A DNA stretch of 64,000 nucleotides. Origin: Trichuris trichiura (lineage: Eukaryota; Nematoda; Enoplea; Trichinellida; Trichuridae). Every line of letters begins with the position of its first letter. The stretch's first letter is position 1. The translations under genes were made by a program, and so were the position numbers. Location: positions 5,332,001-5,396,000 of the forward strand of contig JBAJFE010000026.1 in assembly GCA_037903355.1 (NCBI GenBank). Reading direction: 5' to 3'. Shown piece by piece: positions 25,581-36,755 of this stretch. A model generated the notes under the pieces. It was given only the letters and a program-made list of their open reading frames with translations. It did no database searches and was not told the DNA's origin.

Positions 25581-25637
25581 TGTTCCCCACCTCAGCGCTG
25601 ATTCGAATGTCAGTTATCAGCTCTGAGGTGGGAAACA
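25581..25637. repeat. strong 22-bp-arm hairpin
   Basis: The arms TGTTCCCCACCTCAGCGCTGAT and its near-complement differ at two positions and enclose a 13-base loop. The size resembles a microRNA precursor or a tiny foldback element. Nothing in the surroundings decides between them. Confidence 0.5.
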
Positions 25638-26680
25638 GCGAGTCGAGCATAACTGTAGTGAAACGAACACAAGCCTAACCGCGAGAGGATGAAAAGCTTA
25701 TACGGAGAACAACGTTTGCTAGTTTGAACCGTTGGAAACTTCTCTGATTCTGTCGTCACGGAACGCTCAAAGCATTGGGTACCAACGATTCTGACCTGTG
25801 ACATAATTCGTGTCACTAATTCGTGAACAGAACTTCCATGATCAGCAAATTCACGGCAGTAAGGCTCCTTTTAGTATAAGCACTCTTGCTACAGGCAAAG
25901 GTATGCAACCGTCTCGTTGCTTCTGCTTCTTCTCCTACTTTTTCGTAACCCGCACGAACTACTGCCCCTACCATTTTTGATGACAGACCACTGGCAAACT
26001 GGATTACCATATTGCGACCCGAACAGACCTGTCGGCATATATGGAACTAACGTGTAATGCTAGCAGCATTTTTTGCGGGATTTAAAGAAGTACGACTTCA
26101 GGAAGGGCGTCTTTTCAGGAGAAACTTCTACGGCTTTGAAGTGGTATAGTAAAACGGTAGAAACATTGTCATTTAAAAATCAACAATATCAAAATCACTC
26201 AAGAAGATATCAAGTTTGAAAAATAGTTCTAATCTCATTTGTCTATCATGCTTTCTCACGGTTAGAGAACGTTAGAAGCGGTTGAAAATGTGACAGTGAG
26301 TTAACACGTACTGATCAACTTTCTTGCAAGTCTGAATACCTGGCTGGACTGAAAGCGTAAATAGTGCTGATTGTCACCATTTTTGTTTTACGTTCAGTTT
26401 TCTATGATGAGGAAACTCTTCATCCCTTCTCCTAATTCATGGCTAGTCAGGCGTGGATTTAGCGTTATTACACGTCTGCTGACGAAGAAGAAAAACAGAA
26501 TGCAAATATCAATAGTAAATAACAGCTGAAATTCCAACTAATCAATATTGAGCCAAACAGGAAAAATCGCTTTCATCATGTCGCTTCCAAGGCAAACAGT
26601 GCATTCTAATTGATTTGCTGAATTCTGATTCTGATCAAGGCCAACAAACGCCTAATTCTCGACGATTGTCTTCTTCTTAG

Positions 26681-26911
26681 CTAAAATGTTGCGTGAGCGT
26701 TTAGCTGTTGCTTTCGTGAATAAAACCGTTAACGAGGAAATGCTCAATCGAAACGAGGTAAGAAATTGGTTTCAACAGTCGTCATTTCTGTGTTCGGAGG
26801 ACCTATACTTGAACTCCATTAAGCTCTACACAACTATAATTTTAAGAGGGGAATAAATTGACTGCACAGACAAACTGAGCCACTATTTTCCAGACGAAAC
26901 GGCGCAGATGA
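26681..26911 (+). CDS. possible small gene fragment (unrecognised)
   Basis: An acceptor-like TCTTCTTCTTAG ends at 26680. It is followed by an open stretch (MLRERLAVAFVNKTVNEEML, then NRNE) ending at a good donor GAG|GTAAGA at 26757. An acceptor TATTTTCCAG at 26893 then gives TKRRR and a stop at 26911 in the same phase. This could be the end of a small protein with a basic tail. I recognise no family and no upstream exon, so chance is a real alternative. Confidence 0.2.
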
Positions 26912-27739
26912 GCAAGAGCAAGCAGATTTAGTGCGCCAGAAAACCCTCTATTAGCTGTTACTTTGCCATCCACGCGACCACACACAAATTTGCCCTAGTT
27001 CGAACCGATGCAGTATAATGATGCGAAAACAGACTTTCGCCATTTTTACGTTAAAAGATAATGTCAGGAAATACAGCACATATTTTGAGAAAAGGTAAAT
27101 GACAAATGATAACTATGATGGTAGCTGAAAACTGACATGCAGGACAGCTCATCCGCATTATAACTGTTCTTGAAAATCAAACGACAGAACTTTCATGATA
27201 ATAAAGGTGGGATCAAAACGCTTCAATCAGTCCAACACAGAGCGAAAAGTATGACAATATGAGTACCACTTAGATGATGGATCCAATGAGCCCACTATCA
27301 GAACCTCTTTAATGTATAAGTTGTTTTCCTATGAGACCTTCTTCGCTACAACAGCTTCTGGCAAAGTGCTGGAGGCTTTGATTCTCCAAGTTTTGAAAAC
27401 TAACTATAACAGTACTAAGGAAGCTTGACTGATCACCACGGGCACTCTATCTATGCCTCGTTACTCAAGGCATCCGTCGTCTTCAGACGGGGGGAGTAGT
27501 GACCACCAGCATCTCTCTGACTGACCATTGCTACTGCGATTATGGATGGTATATCCTCAGCGAAAAACTATGCTGATTTAATTCGATCGATGCTAATACG
27601 GTTCCGTACAGCGTAGGAGGGAGGACAGAGGTGCACGTCCCTAAGCAGGAAAGAGGTGCATAAAGCATTGAGATTAAGGGTACAATAGGCAAGCATCTTA
27701 AGTATAATGAGTACAGATTGGGAAAAGTCTGAGTAATTT

Positions 27740-28890
27740 GGAAATCAGCCTTTTGAAAACACTGTGAATCAAGAAAAAAATAATAACCATAGCAGCAGAC
27801 AAAGGGAACGTTAATTTTATTCTTAGTAATCACCATGCATACACATAATTACATAAGGTGAACAGTATGCTTGCAGATGACGTCTATCAGCCGACTGTGA
27901 GGAACCCTATTCAAGCAACACGAGAAGCTCTTTTAAATGTACTAATCACTTTTGTTGAAGAGGTTAAAAAACATCAACTATTTGTAAAAGAACACTGAAT
28001 CAACTACAACACAAACATCGAATCTTCTGAAGTGTATTGTCTGAAGGTGGGGCATATGCACCCTACAAACCGTTTATGAGCAGAATGAATAGTTCCACGT
28101 CTAAGCTTGCCTGCTTTCTATCCAAACTACTGCGGTCCCTTATTGGAAGACGAAATACTCACGTGTGAAATTCTACTCAGTTTTGCTCAGGACTAGAAAC
28201 GGCCCACCTGGAAACAGGCGCTTATAATGGCTAGCTCTGTCGCCAATGATCTTTTCATGAGAATATTTACTGACTAGGTATCAGATCTCAGGCTAAATTC
28301 GTTAATAAAGGATCAAACACGAAAAAACCATACCAACTTGCGTCATTTTCAAGTGACTGGATTAGCAAAACTACATAGAAGATTGCAATTGTTTCCATTT
28401 CCAATGAAAGTTTTTCCGTAGACAAAAGGGTGTTACAATACGGAGGCACCTATCTCCAGTCAGTGCACAGAATTCATCTTAACAAATAAAAGGACTTGCC
28501 CTCACAATGGTTAATCGTATCCGCTACCCAAAAGTCGTCAGAACATACGTAGATGACGTATTCAGTGTTATCAAAGGACGTAACTACCAAAAATTTCTGA
28601 ACCTTCTAAACGGTTTCCTGACATTGTGCGTTTTGCTCTGAAAAAGGAACAGAAAGGAACACCTTCATTCCTCAACACACTTGTCATCTGAAAATGTGTC
28701 AGCTTAGCACAACAGTACATAGAAAACTAAATAAGCTTAGATTTAATCTCCATTCCAAGTTTTCATTGGGATAGTAAATGGCAAGGCGAACAGGGCATTT
28801 AACCTGCGCGATGAAGATAACAATGTGAACTTAAGCACAATAAGCGGGCTCTATATCAAAATGGTTTCCAAACTGCCGGCCTGTTCGGTT
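27740..28890 (+). pseudogene. decayed Penelope-like reverse transcriptase
   Basis: Broken frames retain the family pattern in order: TIAADKGNVNFILSNHHAYT (start of the PLE transcriptase), MLADDVYQPTVRNPIQATRE, LRHFQVTGLAKLH, the catalytic-site region YVDDVFSVIKGRNYQKFLN (YVDD box near 28547-28560), FALKKEQKGTPSFLNTLVI, and finally GFQTAGLFGYM. Many stops and frameshifts show it is dead. The GIY-YIG part that should follow is not recognisable at 28.9-29.6 kb. Confidence 0.75.
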
Positions 28891-30757
28891 ATATGCAGAA
28901 TACCATAGCTTAATATTGAGAAGAACTGATCCAATGTCACAGCAGTCACTTTCTTCATCCTTCTCTTTCCACAGCAGTCATTTCTTACTGTAAGAGGAGA
29001 GAATGAGGAGACTGAGCAAAGCGCTAAATTTTGAGGTTTATTTTCCTGCATCCTCTAATCACTAGTTGCTATTACGGAACGTATGCAAAAATCGGCAGAA
29101 GCGCCAACGATGGATTGGATATCCGGCTAGCTTACGGAAATTCTGACTTAGAGCATGAACATTCCGCTGACTTAGAGAAGCAAAAATATGTCAAAAACAC
29201 ATCAAGTGGAGTAAGCCTACCCAGATCAAGGAGAGTGCCATCAACATTAATTCTGAAGACTGCCATAGGAAGTGTAGTAGAAAAATATGGATCCGGTAAT
29301 CATCTGATTCCTTGAATGCTTGACCTCACTGACGTGACTCGTAACAGGCAAAAATAGAAGAAGCAACGCTCATCTGTTACAATATTTGCTTAAACAAGAG
29401 TCAAGGCTTCCCCCTCAGCGGTCTCTGAGAAAAAATAATTCAACGGAAAGGGCACGCTGTGCAGCGGATTTTCTGAATGAAACGTAAGATAAAATATGCT
29501 CAGAACGCTCATGCCAAACTGAAATAAGTCTATTCAAAAGTCGGACTTGTATCAAAACGTATATAAAACCGAGTCGTGCAACTTCTTCCTTTCAGTGAAG
29601 TAATGCTTTCGCTGGCGAGGGATTAGGAACGTGCTAAAATGCTCTGGAATTTATTTGAGATAGCTGTTAGGTTAAGACTTGTTTTCAAAGCTTTTATTGG
29701 CCTTAGCCAAAACAACCAAGGACGTAAGCGTGATATCGTTATCGTTATAAACGAAGCCCTATTTGACGATCAAATATGTACCGTAACAAAACTAATCGCA
29801 GTAATTCAGCGTATTCACCAACCCCAGGTTTCGAGATCCATTTTAGCGCCTTACAGGACCAAACTACGCGCCAGTATACGTGTTATGCCACTGTATTTTA
29901 CAACACTCGGTTCTCTCCACTACCGTATTGTTATTTTTATTTCTAAAGGCATTCTGTTTGTGGTTTTCGCAGATTACCATTTCGCTTTTTCTTTGGGAAC
30001 TGCTGTACTTGAATACATGACTTTTGGTGGCAGATAAACATGGCCCACAGGAATCTCTGTAATCCTAATTGCGATTTTTGGCGGTTGTGAACTGAATTTA
30101 TTATCCATTCCTTTCGGAACTGTTCACGTGTCGCCATTACAGAAGAATGTAAACAATTCATTCTCGCCTAATGACTGGGCAATAGTCCTGGAAGGTAAGA
30201 ATTTTAAAAAATTTAATTCACAAAGGCCGAAGTTTCCATTCGTTTACAGAATTCGATAGGAACGCAAAAGTTTGAGCAATTTACACGCCGGAATTTCACA
30301 AGAAGGAAAAGCACACTTGAAAATGCTAGAATGTCAGTATTTGAGCGTTATGCTTGGTGAATGCTGTCTCAGCCCAAAGCATGACATGTAGATACTTGGA
30401 AGATACAACATTGCAGAGACACACGGAAGTGGCTATGCTTTTGCTAAACTATTGATATATTTGCATCTAAAAAAGAGGAATGACGTGAATGCCGATCAGT
30501 GTATGAATGTTTAACCCTACTTATTAATAAATAAATTTATTGATTTTCTGTTACTGTTTTAATAATTCGAAAAGCTAGTGCTTCGTAAACTAACGGTACT
30601 AATGAGCATTATTCGTACAAGCGCTGTGTGCATGAAATAGCTTTATGGTGATGTCTCACTTCCAACCGAAACGCGAGAATGAGCAATCCTGTTTACTGTT
30701 GAGTTTAGCGAACATAGCCTTTATAATGTGGCTTTGAACAAAGCAAGACAAAACCTT
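28891..30757. other. intergenic, between the PLE remnant and the globin
   Basis: A 132-codon open frame at 29639-30037 has no recognisable domain or splice support, and I do not treat it as a gene. Near 30526-30545, overlapping AATAAA-type hexamers on the minus strand are a plausible polyadenylation signal for the globin about 215 bp upstream. Confidence 0.45.
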
Positions 30758-31348
30758 CTAGCAGAGCAAGTTTGGTTTATTCTTCTTCATCGCTTTCACA
30801 TAGCCATGTCGCATTTGCGTAATTATGTGTGCAGCAAGGGTTCTCCACGCAGCAGCCGCTTCGTCCTTGGTGCTGTCATCAAAGTTCGGTATTTTTGCCA
30901 TTTGAAGATGCATGCAGGAAACTATGGCATCTAAAAAGATGTCCCAATGAGCCATTCGGAAGCCACGCTCAGCATATTTTGCATGGAGTTGACCTATGTT
31001 TCGCAGCATATCGTTCAGTTTGTCAGGTCTGTCCAAGTATCGAAGGGCAAGCGATATCACTTGAACAAACTTAAGCGCCTGACTACTGAACTGAGGGCAA
31101 TCTCGAATGTCACCAGGCCAATTTGCCAATGTAGGAAAGAGTTTTCGTGCATCTGGCGCTTTGGTAAATATCTCCGCATAAATACTTGTTCCGAGATCAT
31201 ACAATGAATTGAAATCATCTCTCCAAGACTTAAAAAGTAGTGATCTCTCATGTTCATTCAGGATAACCATGTTATGGGAATCCGCATGGAGACATATTTT
31301 CCTCACCTGGCGAACAGCGGGATACGGTGGACTTCCAGAGTTCGCCAT
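30758..31348 (-). CDS. globin, nematode type, apparently intronless
   Basis: A 196-residue globin in one exon, with its own ATG (31348) and TAG. Globins bind haem and reversibly O2, or act in redox or sensing. Helix landmarks: SWRDDF near residue 41, the CD-corner phenylalanine in KLFP (F71), a helix-E segment QFSSQALKFVQVI in which the distal position E7 appears to be Gln90 rather than His, the proximal His122 in NIGQLHAKY, and a C-terminal WRTLAAHIITQMRHGY typical of nematode globins. An N-terminal extension of about 30 residues precedes the fold. CCAG|GTGAGG near 31305 is donor-like but I found no good acceptor to pair with it. No neighbours suggest a function. Confidence 0.9.
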   Translation of the reverse strand: MANSGSPPYPAVRQVRKICLHADSHNMVILNEHERSLLFKSWRDDFNSLYDLGTSIYAEIFTKAPDARKLFPTLANWPGDIRDCPQFSSQALKFVQVISLALRYLDRPDKLNDMLRNIGQLHAKYAERGFRMAHWDIFLDAIVSCMHLQMAKIPNFDDSTKDEAAAAWRTLAAHIITQMRHGYVKAMKKNKPNLLC

Positions 31349-32590
31349 AATGAAAGGTACTTCAAATTGATTGTAATTTTTCTGTGCAGCAGAGTCAAAA
31401 CGGCACTATCAGCAAAACATGAAGCTATAGCCAATGTTATGTTCTATTTCAAACTATTGCCTTATTGCTATTCCACCGGGAAAGAGGTACTTCTGGTTAT
31501 TGGCCATATTGATCACTTCTGGTTAGTTGGCTAGCCTTCCTGAATAGTCAATAAATTAAGTTGCACTGGCATCACTAATGGTTGTGCGTTTTTACTGATG
31601 TCTAACACGTTTTCTCATCAATCTTTAGCTGACCGGTGCTTTGAAAGGCAAACGTATTAACACTTCCGGGCAAAATGTTCCCCTTTATTTTCAAATATCG
31701 ATTATCTTAGACTTTTTACTGGAGCGAAACCTATCCCCAAGAGTAGCTGAACTATTCGTAACGGCTTGACACTTTCATGTTCTATCGATGGATTCCGTCT
31801 TCGCTTTGAAGCCGCAGTTAATTGCTGACACTGTCAGATCAGAAGCCAGAAGACGTGATGTAGTAAAAGGATTCTTCTATCCGTTCCGCCAAAGTCAGTC
31901 GCAACAAGGAAATTATATTGCGACATTCTTTAAAATTCATACCTGGACGTGCTTTCCATTCCCTTCTTGTAGAGCTCAGTCTACTAGAAATATTCCTGTC
32001 AATCTATTTTCATGTCTCGCTTTTTAAACTTACTAAATAGTATGCAAAAGTATTAATATTCCAAGGCGAACGGCAGATACTCCGTTAACTTAGCATTCAG
32101 ACTGGCTTGATGATTTGTCTGCCCATAGACAGTTTAGGCTTAAAGCAAAGTCAATGTTCGTTCTATTCCCATTGAAACAAACCTCTTTTGAACTAAGGCT
32201 GTTTTGCCTGACTGCTTTATTATATTTGATGCAAGATGGGATTCTTTGTTCAGTAAGTTCAACATTTTCTCTAACGACTGCTCAACCGTGCGCTGATGCA
32301 ATTCTGAAACCATATCTAACGAACAGAATCTAACGAACTCGGAGACTTTCTGACAGCGTCAGTTCACGCTGAAAGAAAGTTCACGCGTCCAGACTTTAAA
32401 ACCCGTTGTTTCAGGTCTACCAGAAAAATTTTAGGACATTAAGGCTATTTGTTCTGTTATATACTCTTTTTCTTTGCCTGTTTGAATTGTTAACCAACGT
32501 GCCGGTCACGTTCCGCGCTATCGAACGGTGCTTTTGGTTATACACTAGCTAACAGTCTTCTTGAGTTAGCACAGTAGAAGCGTGAGCATG
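31349..32590. other. intergenic, upstream of the globin
   Basis: No gene or mobile element recognised. It should include the globin promoter by position. Confidence 0.4.
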
Positions 32591-32594
32591 GACA

Positions 32595-33575
32595 AAAACT
32601 GAGACGTGCAACTTTGTTTCAGGAGTTCAAATTTCGGCTGTTCGTAAAGGCAGCGTTCTGTAACATCAATGCAGCGTTTGATCCAGGTAGTATCTCTAAA
32701 TCGGCAGCGAGATATTGGCTGAGGAGATTGACGAGCGGCTGTGAGAGCTTGGAAGATTCGCCAAGGAGCGGTTGCTCTTCAAGCTTCGGTAAGTAGGCTT
32801 TGAAGGAGCTGGTGGAGACGGACCCATGCAAATCCAAGATAAGATGGCAGTGAAATTTGGTCTCAGCCAACAGACAGTATGTGCGCATCAGAAGCAGCAG
32901 GAGAACCTGAAGAAGTTGGACAAGCGGGTCCCCCATGAACTGAGTGAGAAGCAATGTTCAAACCACTTGAAGTCTAACCATCTTAATTGAGTTAGAACGA
33001 GAAGGACTCATTTCTTGATCACATTGTCACCGTAGATGAAAAGTTGGTTTTGTATGGCAATCTGCGGTGATCTTTGCAGTGGTTGGAGTGAGATGAGCCA
33101 CCGAGAAGGTCTCCTAGGCCGCCCCTCCTCCCGCGAAGGACAATGCTCATTGTTTTTTGGCCCCACTTCTGCGTTGTTCATTTCAAATTTTTCAAAGCCA
33201 TACAGTAAATCAGGGCCGTCAATTAGTGTCATCTATTCGAGGCCGCCATGGGAAAACTACTAGAAAAAAGGCCGGCATTGGCAAACACACGCCGAGCCAT
33301 GCTCTTACAGGATAACGCTAGAATACACGTCGCAAAGAAAACGCTAGAAAAAGTTAGCGAGAAGGGGATGAAACCTCTCCCCCACTGACCAAATTCACCG
33401 GACCTGTTGCCAACAGGATATTATCTCTTTAAGCACTTGGAACTTCACCTGCGCGATAAAGTTTTCGGAAATCAGACTGATCTGGAAAATGGCGTCGCCC
33501 AGTTTTTTGAATCTGAAAAACCCCGCTTTTTATGCTGCCGGCATAAACGGATTTGTTTCACGTTTAAAACGCTGC
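32595..33575 (+). pseudogene. dead mariner-family transposase
   Basis: The first part reads GSISKSAARYWLRRLTSG and LEDSPRSGCSS, the helix-turn-helix linker region of mariner transposases. Later frames give the SWFCM... stretch near the first catalytic Asp, SPDLLPTGYYLFKHLELHLR near 33390-33450 (the family PDLAPSDYHLF-type motif) and the C-terminal part to about 33570. Several frameshifts and stops break it. I could not place the terminal inverted repeats with confidence. The usual catalytic pattern is DD34D. Confidence 0.8.
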
Positions 33576-36500
33576 ATTGATGCTTGTAATTTTTATTTTT
33601 AGTAAAAAACTTCATCCTAGCTCCAGTTTTGGGGTTTTGAAAATTTTGATTAGTGTCCTAACCCTTTCGGGCAGACCTAATGAAATCTTCCCTCTCATTG
33701 CTTCCGAAATAAGAAACGTATTGTTAGGAGCCGCATTCTTTACTTTGCAATATAAAGCGGCAGTCGTGAAGGGCAGTTTGCCTTATGAAATGCTGATCTT
33801 TACTTCTCCATCATGCTGGAACACTTAACTGTGACAATTGAATATGAGCTAACATGATCAACAATGACAAATGGTAAAAATTATAAATTACAGAGTAATG
33901 CAGGGTAATTACGGGGTATTGAAAACCGCAGCGGTGTGCGCCATTTTGACAGGATCATCAAAATTGCGAGTTTTTTTACCGGTGGTGTTACTCTGCATGA
34001 TTAAAAGCTTCCCAGCAGACTTGCCTAATTCTGTTGCAAGACCAACTTGTTTCGATGGGCATGTAGATTGACTTGGCACAGCTTCGCCTGAAAACAGAAT
34101 TAGGACTTTCCTTAGATGTGGATCAAACAGGCATACATGCAGCAATGTTGTTAAACAGTAGAAAAAGTTAACTTGGGTTAAAGATCAATAAAAGTTATGT
34201 CAGCCACTCGGACTTAAAGCTTGCTAAGCGTGTTTAGGGAAGCATTTAACCGTTTGCTCGGTTAGGCTTATGGTTACAGGTATCGATGTGGTTTGACAGT
34301 AGAACGCGGGAAGCTGAAACTCCATTGCTTTAGGCAGAACATCCCTAATTTACACAGCTAGATTCATAGTTCGGGAGAGGAAGGGGAATCTTATTGACTA
34401 TTGACTACGTACGTCATCGACGTCTCATGTCACCTACACAGAGTGACCAGGAAATGGAATGACCATTTTGTAGAACTTCAGGCTCATTCAGAATTCTTTA
34501 AAGACTGCGTTTTTTTCGCAACCTGCGTTCTTGATGACCTTTCAGAAAACACGTTTTCCGGTCTTGAACCTAAATATTAGTAACCCAACATTCTACCACT
34601 TTTTGGCAATCTGATAGTGTTATTTTTTGGCAGCACTCGCTGATAGGATGTTTTTAAAGACCAGCTACAAATTTTTAATGATTTCATTTTTCGGTTGCCA
34701 TGTGTTGATGGAGGGAAACATCATTACAGCACATTTGTTGCCCATGCGAAACAGAAATTAGTATCTCCACGACGGCATGAGTTCACATTCGTAGCTTATA
34801 AACATTCGCATGAACTCGATGTGCGGTTTGATATCTTTGTGTCAAGGGCTAAGGTCGTGAAGTAGGCGAGCTTCCACTTTCGCAGAAGTGTTAAAACGTT
34901 TTTTCAACGTGCTCCTGCCGTTGCGCCAAAGCGCAGAGAGAAAGCAACGGCTGAGACGCCGGAAATGACTCAGAATAAGGTATTTCAAAGCGTTCTCGTT
35001 GCGACAAGAGAGCTTTAAGTAAAGGTATTCAAAAAGTGGACTTTGCCGACGACGGAAAAAGAGCAATCTCAAAAGGTACGGTATACAATTGTTACATATT
35101 TTCTCTAACAATCTGCTCATCCATTCTCTGGTAGGGCATTTTGAAGTTTACTTACAGATACATCAAACAGGCCAAATCCGTGTACCAAAGATCTACCATG
35201 AAACAACCTAAACCTATTAAAAGATATTCGTCTTTCGAAAGGTATTCAAAAAACAAAATTTGTTTCACGCCGCCTTCACTAAACATTAATTGACTGGCAA
35301 GTACAGACAAGACTAGGCTATTTATAGATCTGGTTATGTTAAGGTAGAGTCGGTCATTCACCGTCGTTCCAGAATCTTGCCAGATTTATGACAGCCAAGA
35401 ACGATACCACTCTAGTCCGAAAGGGACAACTAAATCAGCAGTCAAGTTATGCTTCCTTCAGCCAACTCATGAAAAACTTGCTTGTTGAAAGAATCTTAGG
35501 CAATTCCATTTGATTATGCCAAAAACAGAAAGACCACTTTCGTAAGAGAAAATGACCCAGTGAATGTCTCAAACAGTGATAGAGATAGGACTACGATCAT
35601 CTTCATAAGCATCGAGAAGGCACCTTTGAGCCCCATTAGGGTCTTTTTAAGTTCAGAAAAGGTACGGGCATGCTACTTCCATCTGATCAGAAGCTAAAGA
35701 GGCAATCAGAGAAACAAGGTGTGCTGAGCATCCAGGACACTCCCAACCCCGCTTTTGACGCACTGAACTGTCGGTTTCGCCTCTGAGTACTATTATCTTG
35801 TCGTATCAGAGTCAGCAGCCTTCTTTGTGCCGCCATTGTCAACTTCACTTTAACTGTAGCTGCCTGATGACTTTCCGTTGCAAGGTCCGTTCTGTTGCTG
35901 ACTGTACCCTTAAACCCCTGTGTCTAAAAACAGGTACTAGTTCCTTCTTACTGGCAATTTGCTACGAATCCAGACCTTTGGACTATCTGCTCACAGGACG
36001 TAAAATACCTGCTTTGAGCAGGTAGGACATTGTACAAGCATCCGTTATCGTAAAAGGTTAAATCTTACTATTCCTTCACCATCTTAGCCAGGAGAAATAT
36101 ATGTCTAGAAGCTGACAAAAGCTTAACAGTCATTTTATTCTTCCCTTACTTAAGCCTTATGTTTAGGCTAAGGTGAAAGCAGAACATGGTAACTGCATCG
36201 TACAGCTGCGTCATACTGAGCTAGTGGTGGGGGCTTGCGCCGCCGCGCTGAGGAGTAATTGAATATGGCATCACAAGAGGTCAGCGAGAGAGTGACTGGA
36301 ATAGGTGATGCAGAGAACCGAGCTCATATTAAGTGGCAATAACAAAGCTGTTATTACACGAACCAGGCGACCGGAAGGGTCCAAAAGACTCTGGAATACA
36401 AAACTAGTAATAGTATATAACAATGGCTGCAGAGAAAACACAAACAGATCATGGTAGGTTACAATGGTCTGTTGTAGGTTTAGTTTTAAATGTCTGGACG

Positions 36501-36755
36501 CTGTATGGCCACCCGCACCGGACGGATCAGCCGAGACGGTGGAATATCGTTACAGCGAAACGGATACGACGATATGTAACGGCCCCACACTGAAGATTAG
36601 AACCGCTTGGATGTGAATTGTTCGATTGTCCTGTCTAAACAAGATTAAACTCCTGAATTAGCTGGCAGTTGAGAGAAATGAAGTCGTACAAAACTGCCTT
36701 ATAATGCAGCAATTCATTTCTGAAGTTAATAACATAGAATTCCATAGGGCAACTA
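33576..36755. other. gene-poor stretch without a supported gene
   Basis: Short open frames on both strands show no convincing similarity. Sequence near 33808 (CATCATGCTGGAACACTTAAC) resembles stretches near 3541 and 39308, a possible low-copy dispersed repeat. Nothing else is recognised. Confidence 0.4.

Larger units (their letters stand above)
24033..27700. other. intergenic stretch without a supported gene
   Basis: No gene recognised. It holds a clean hairpin at 25581-25637 and a possible small exon pair at 26681-26757 and 26894-26911. Short open frames elsewhere look random. Confidence 0.5.

Noticed and set aside
29639..30037. 132-codon open frame on plus
   Set aside because: No domain, no splice or codon support, in a region full of element debris.
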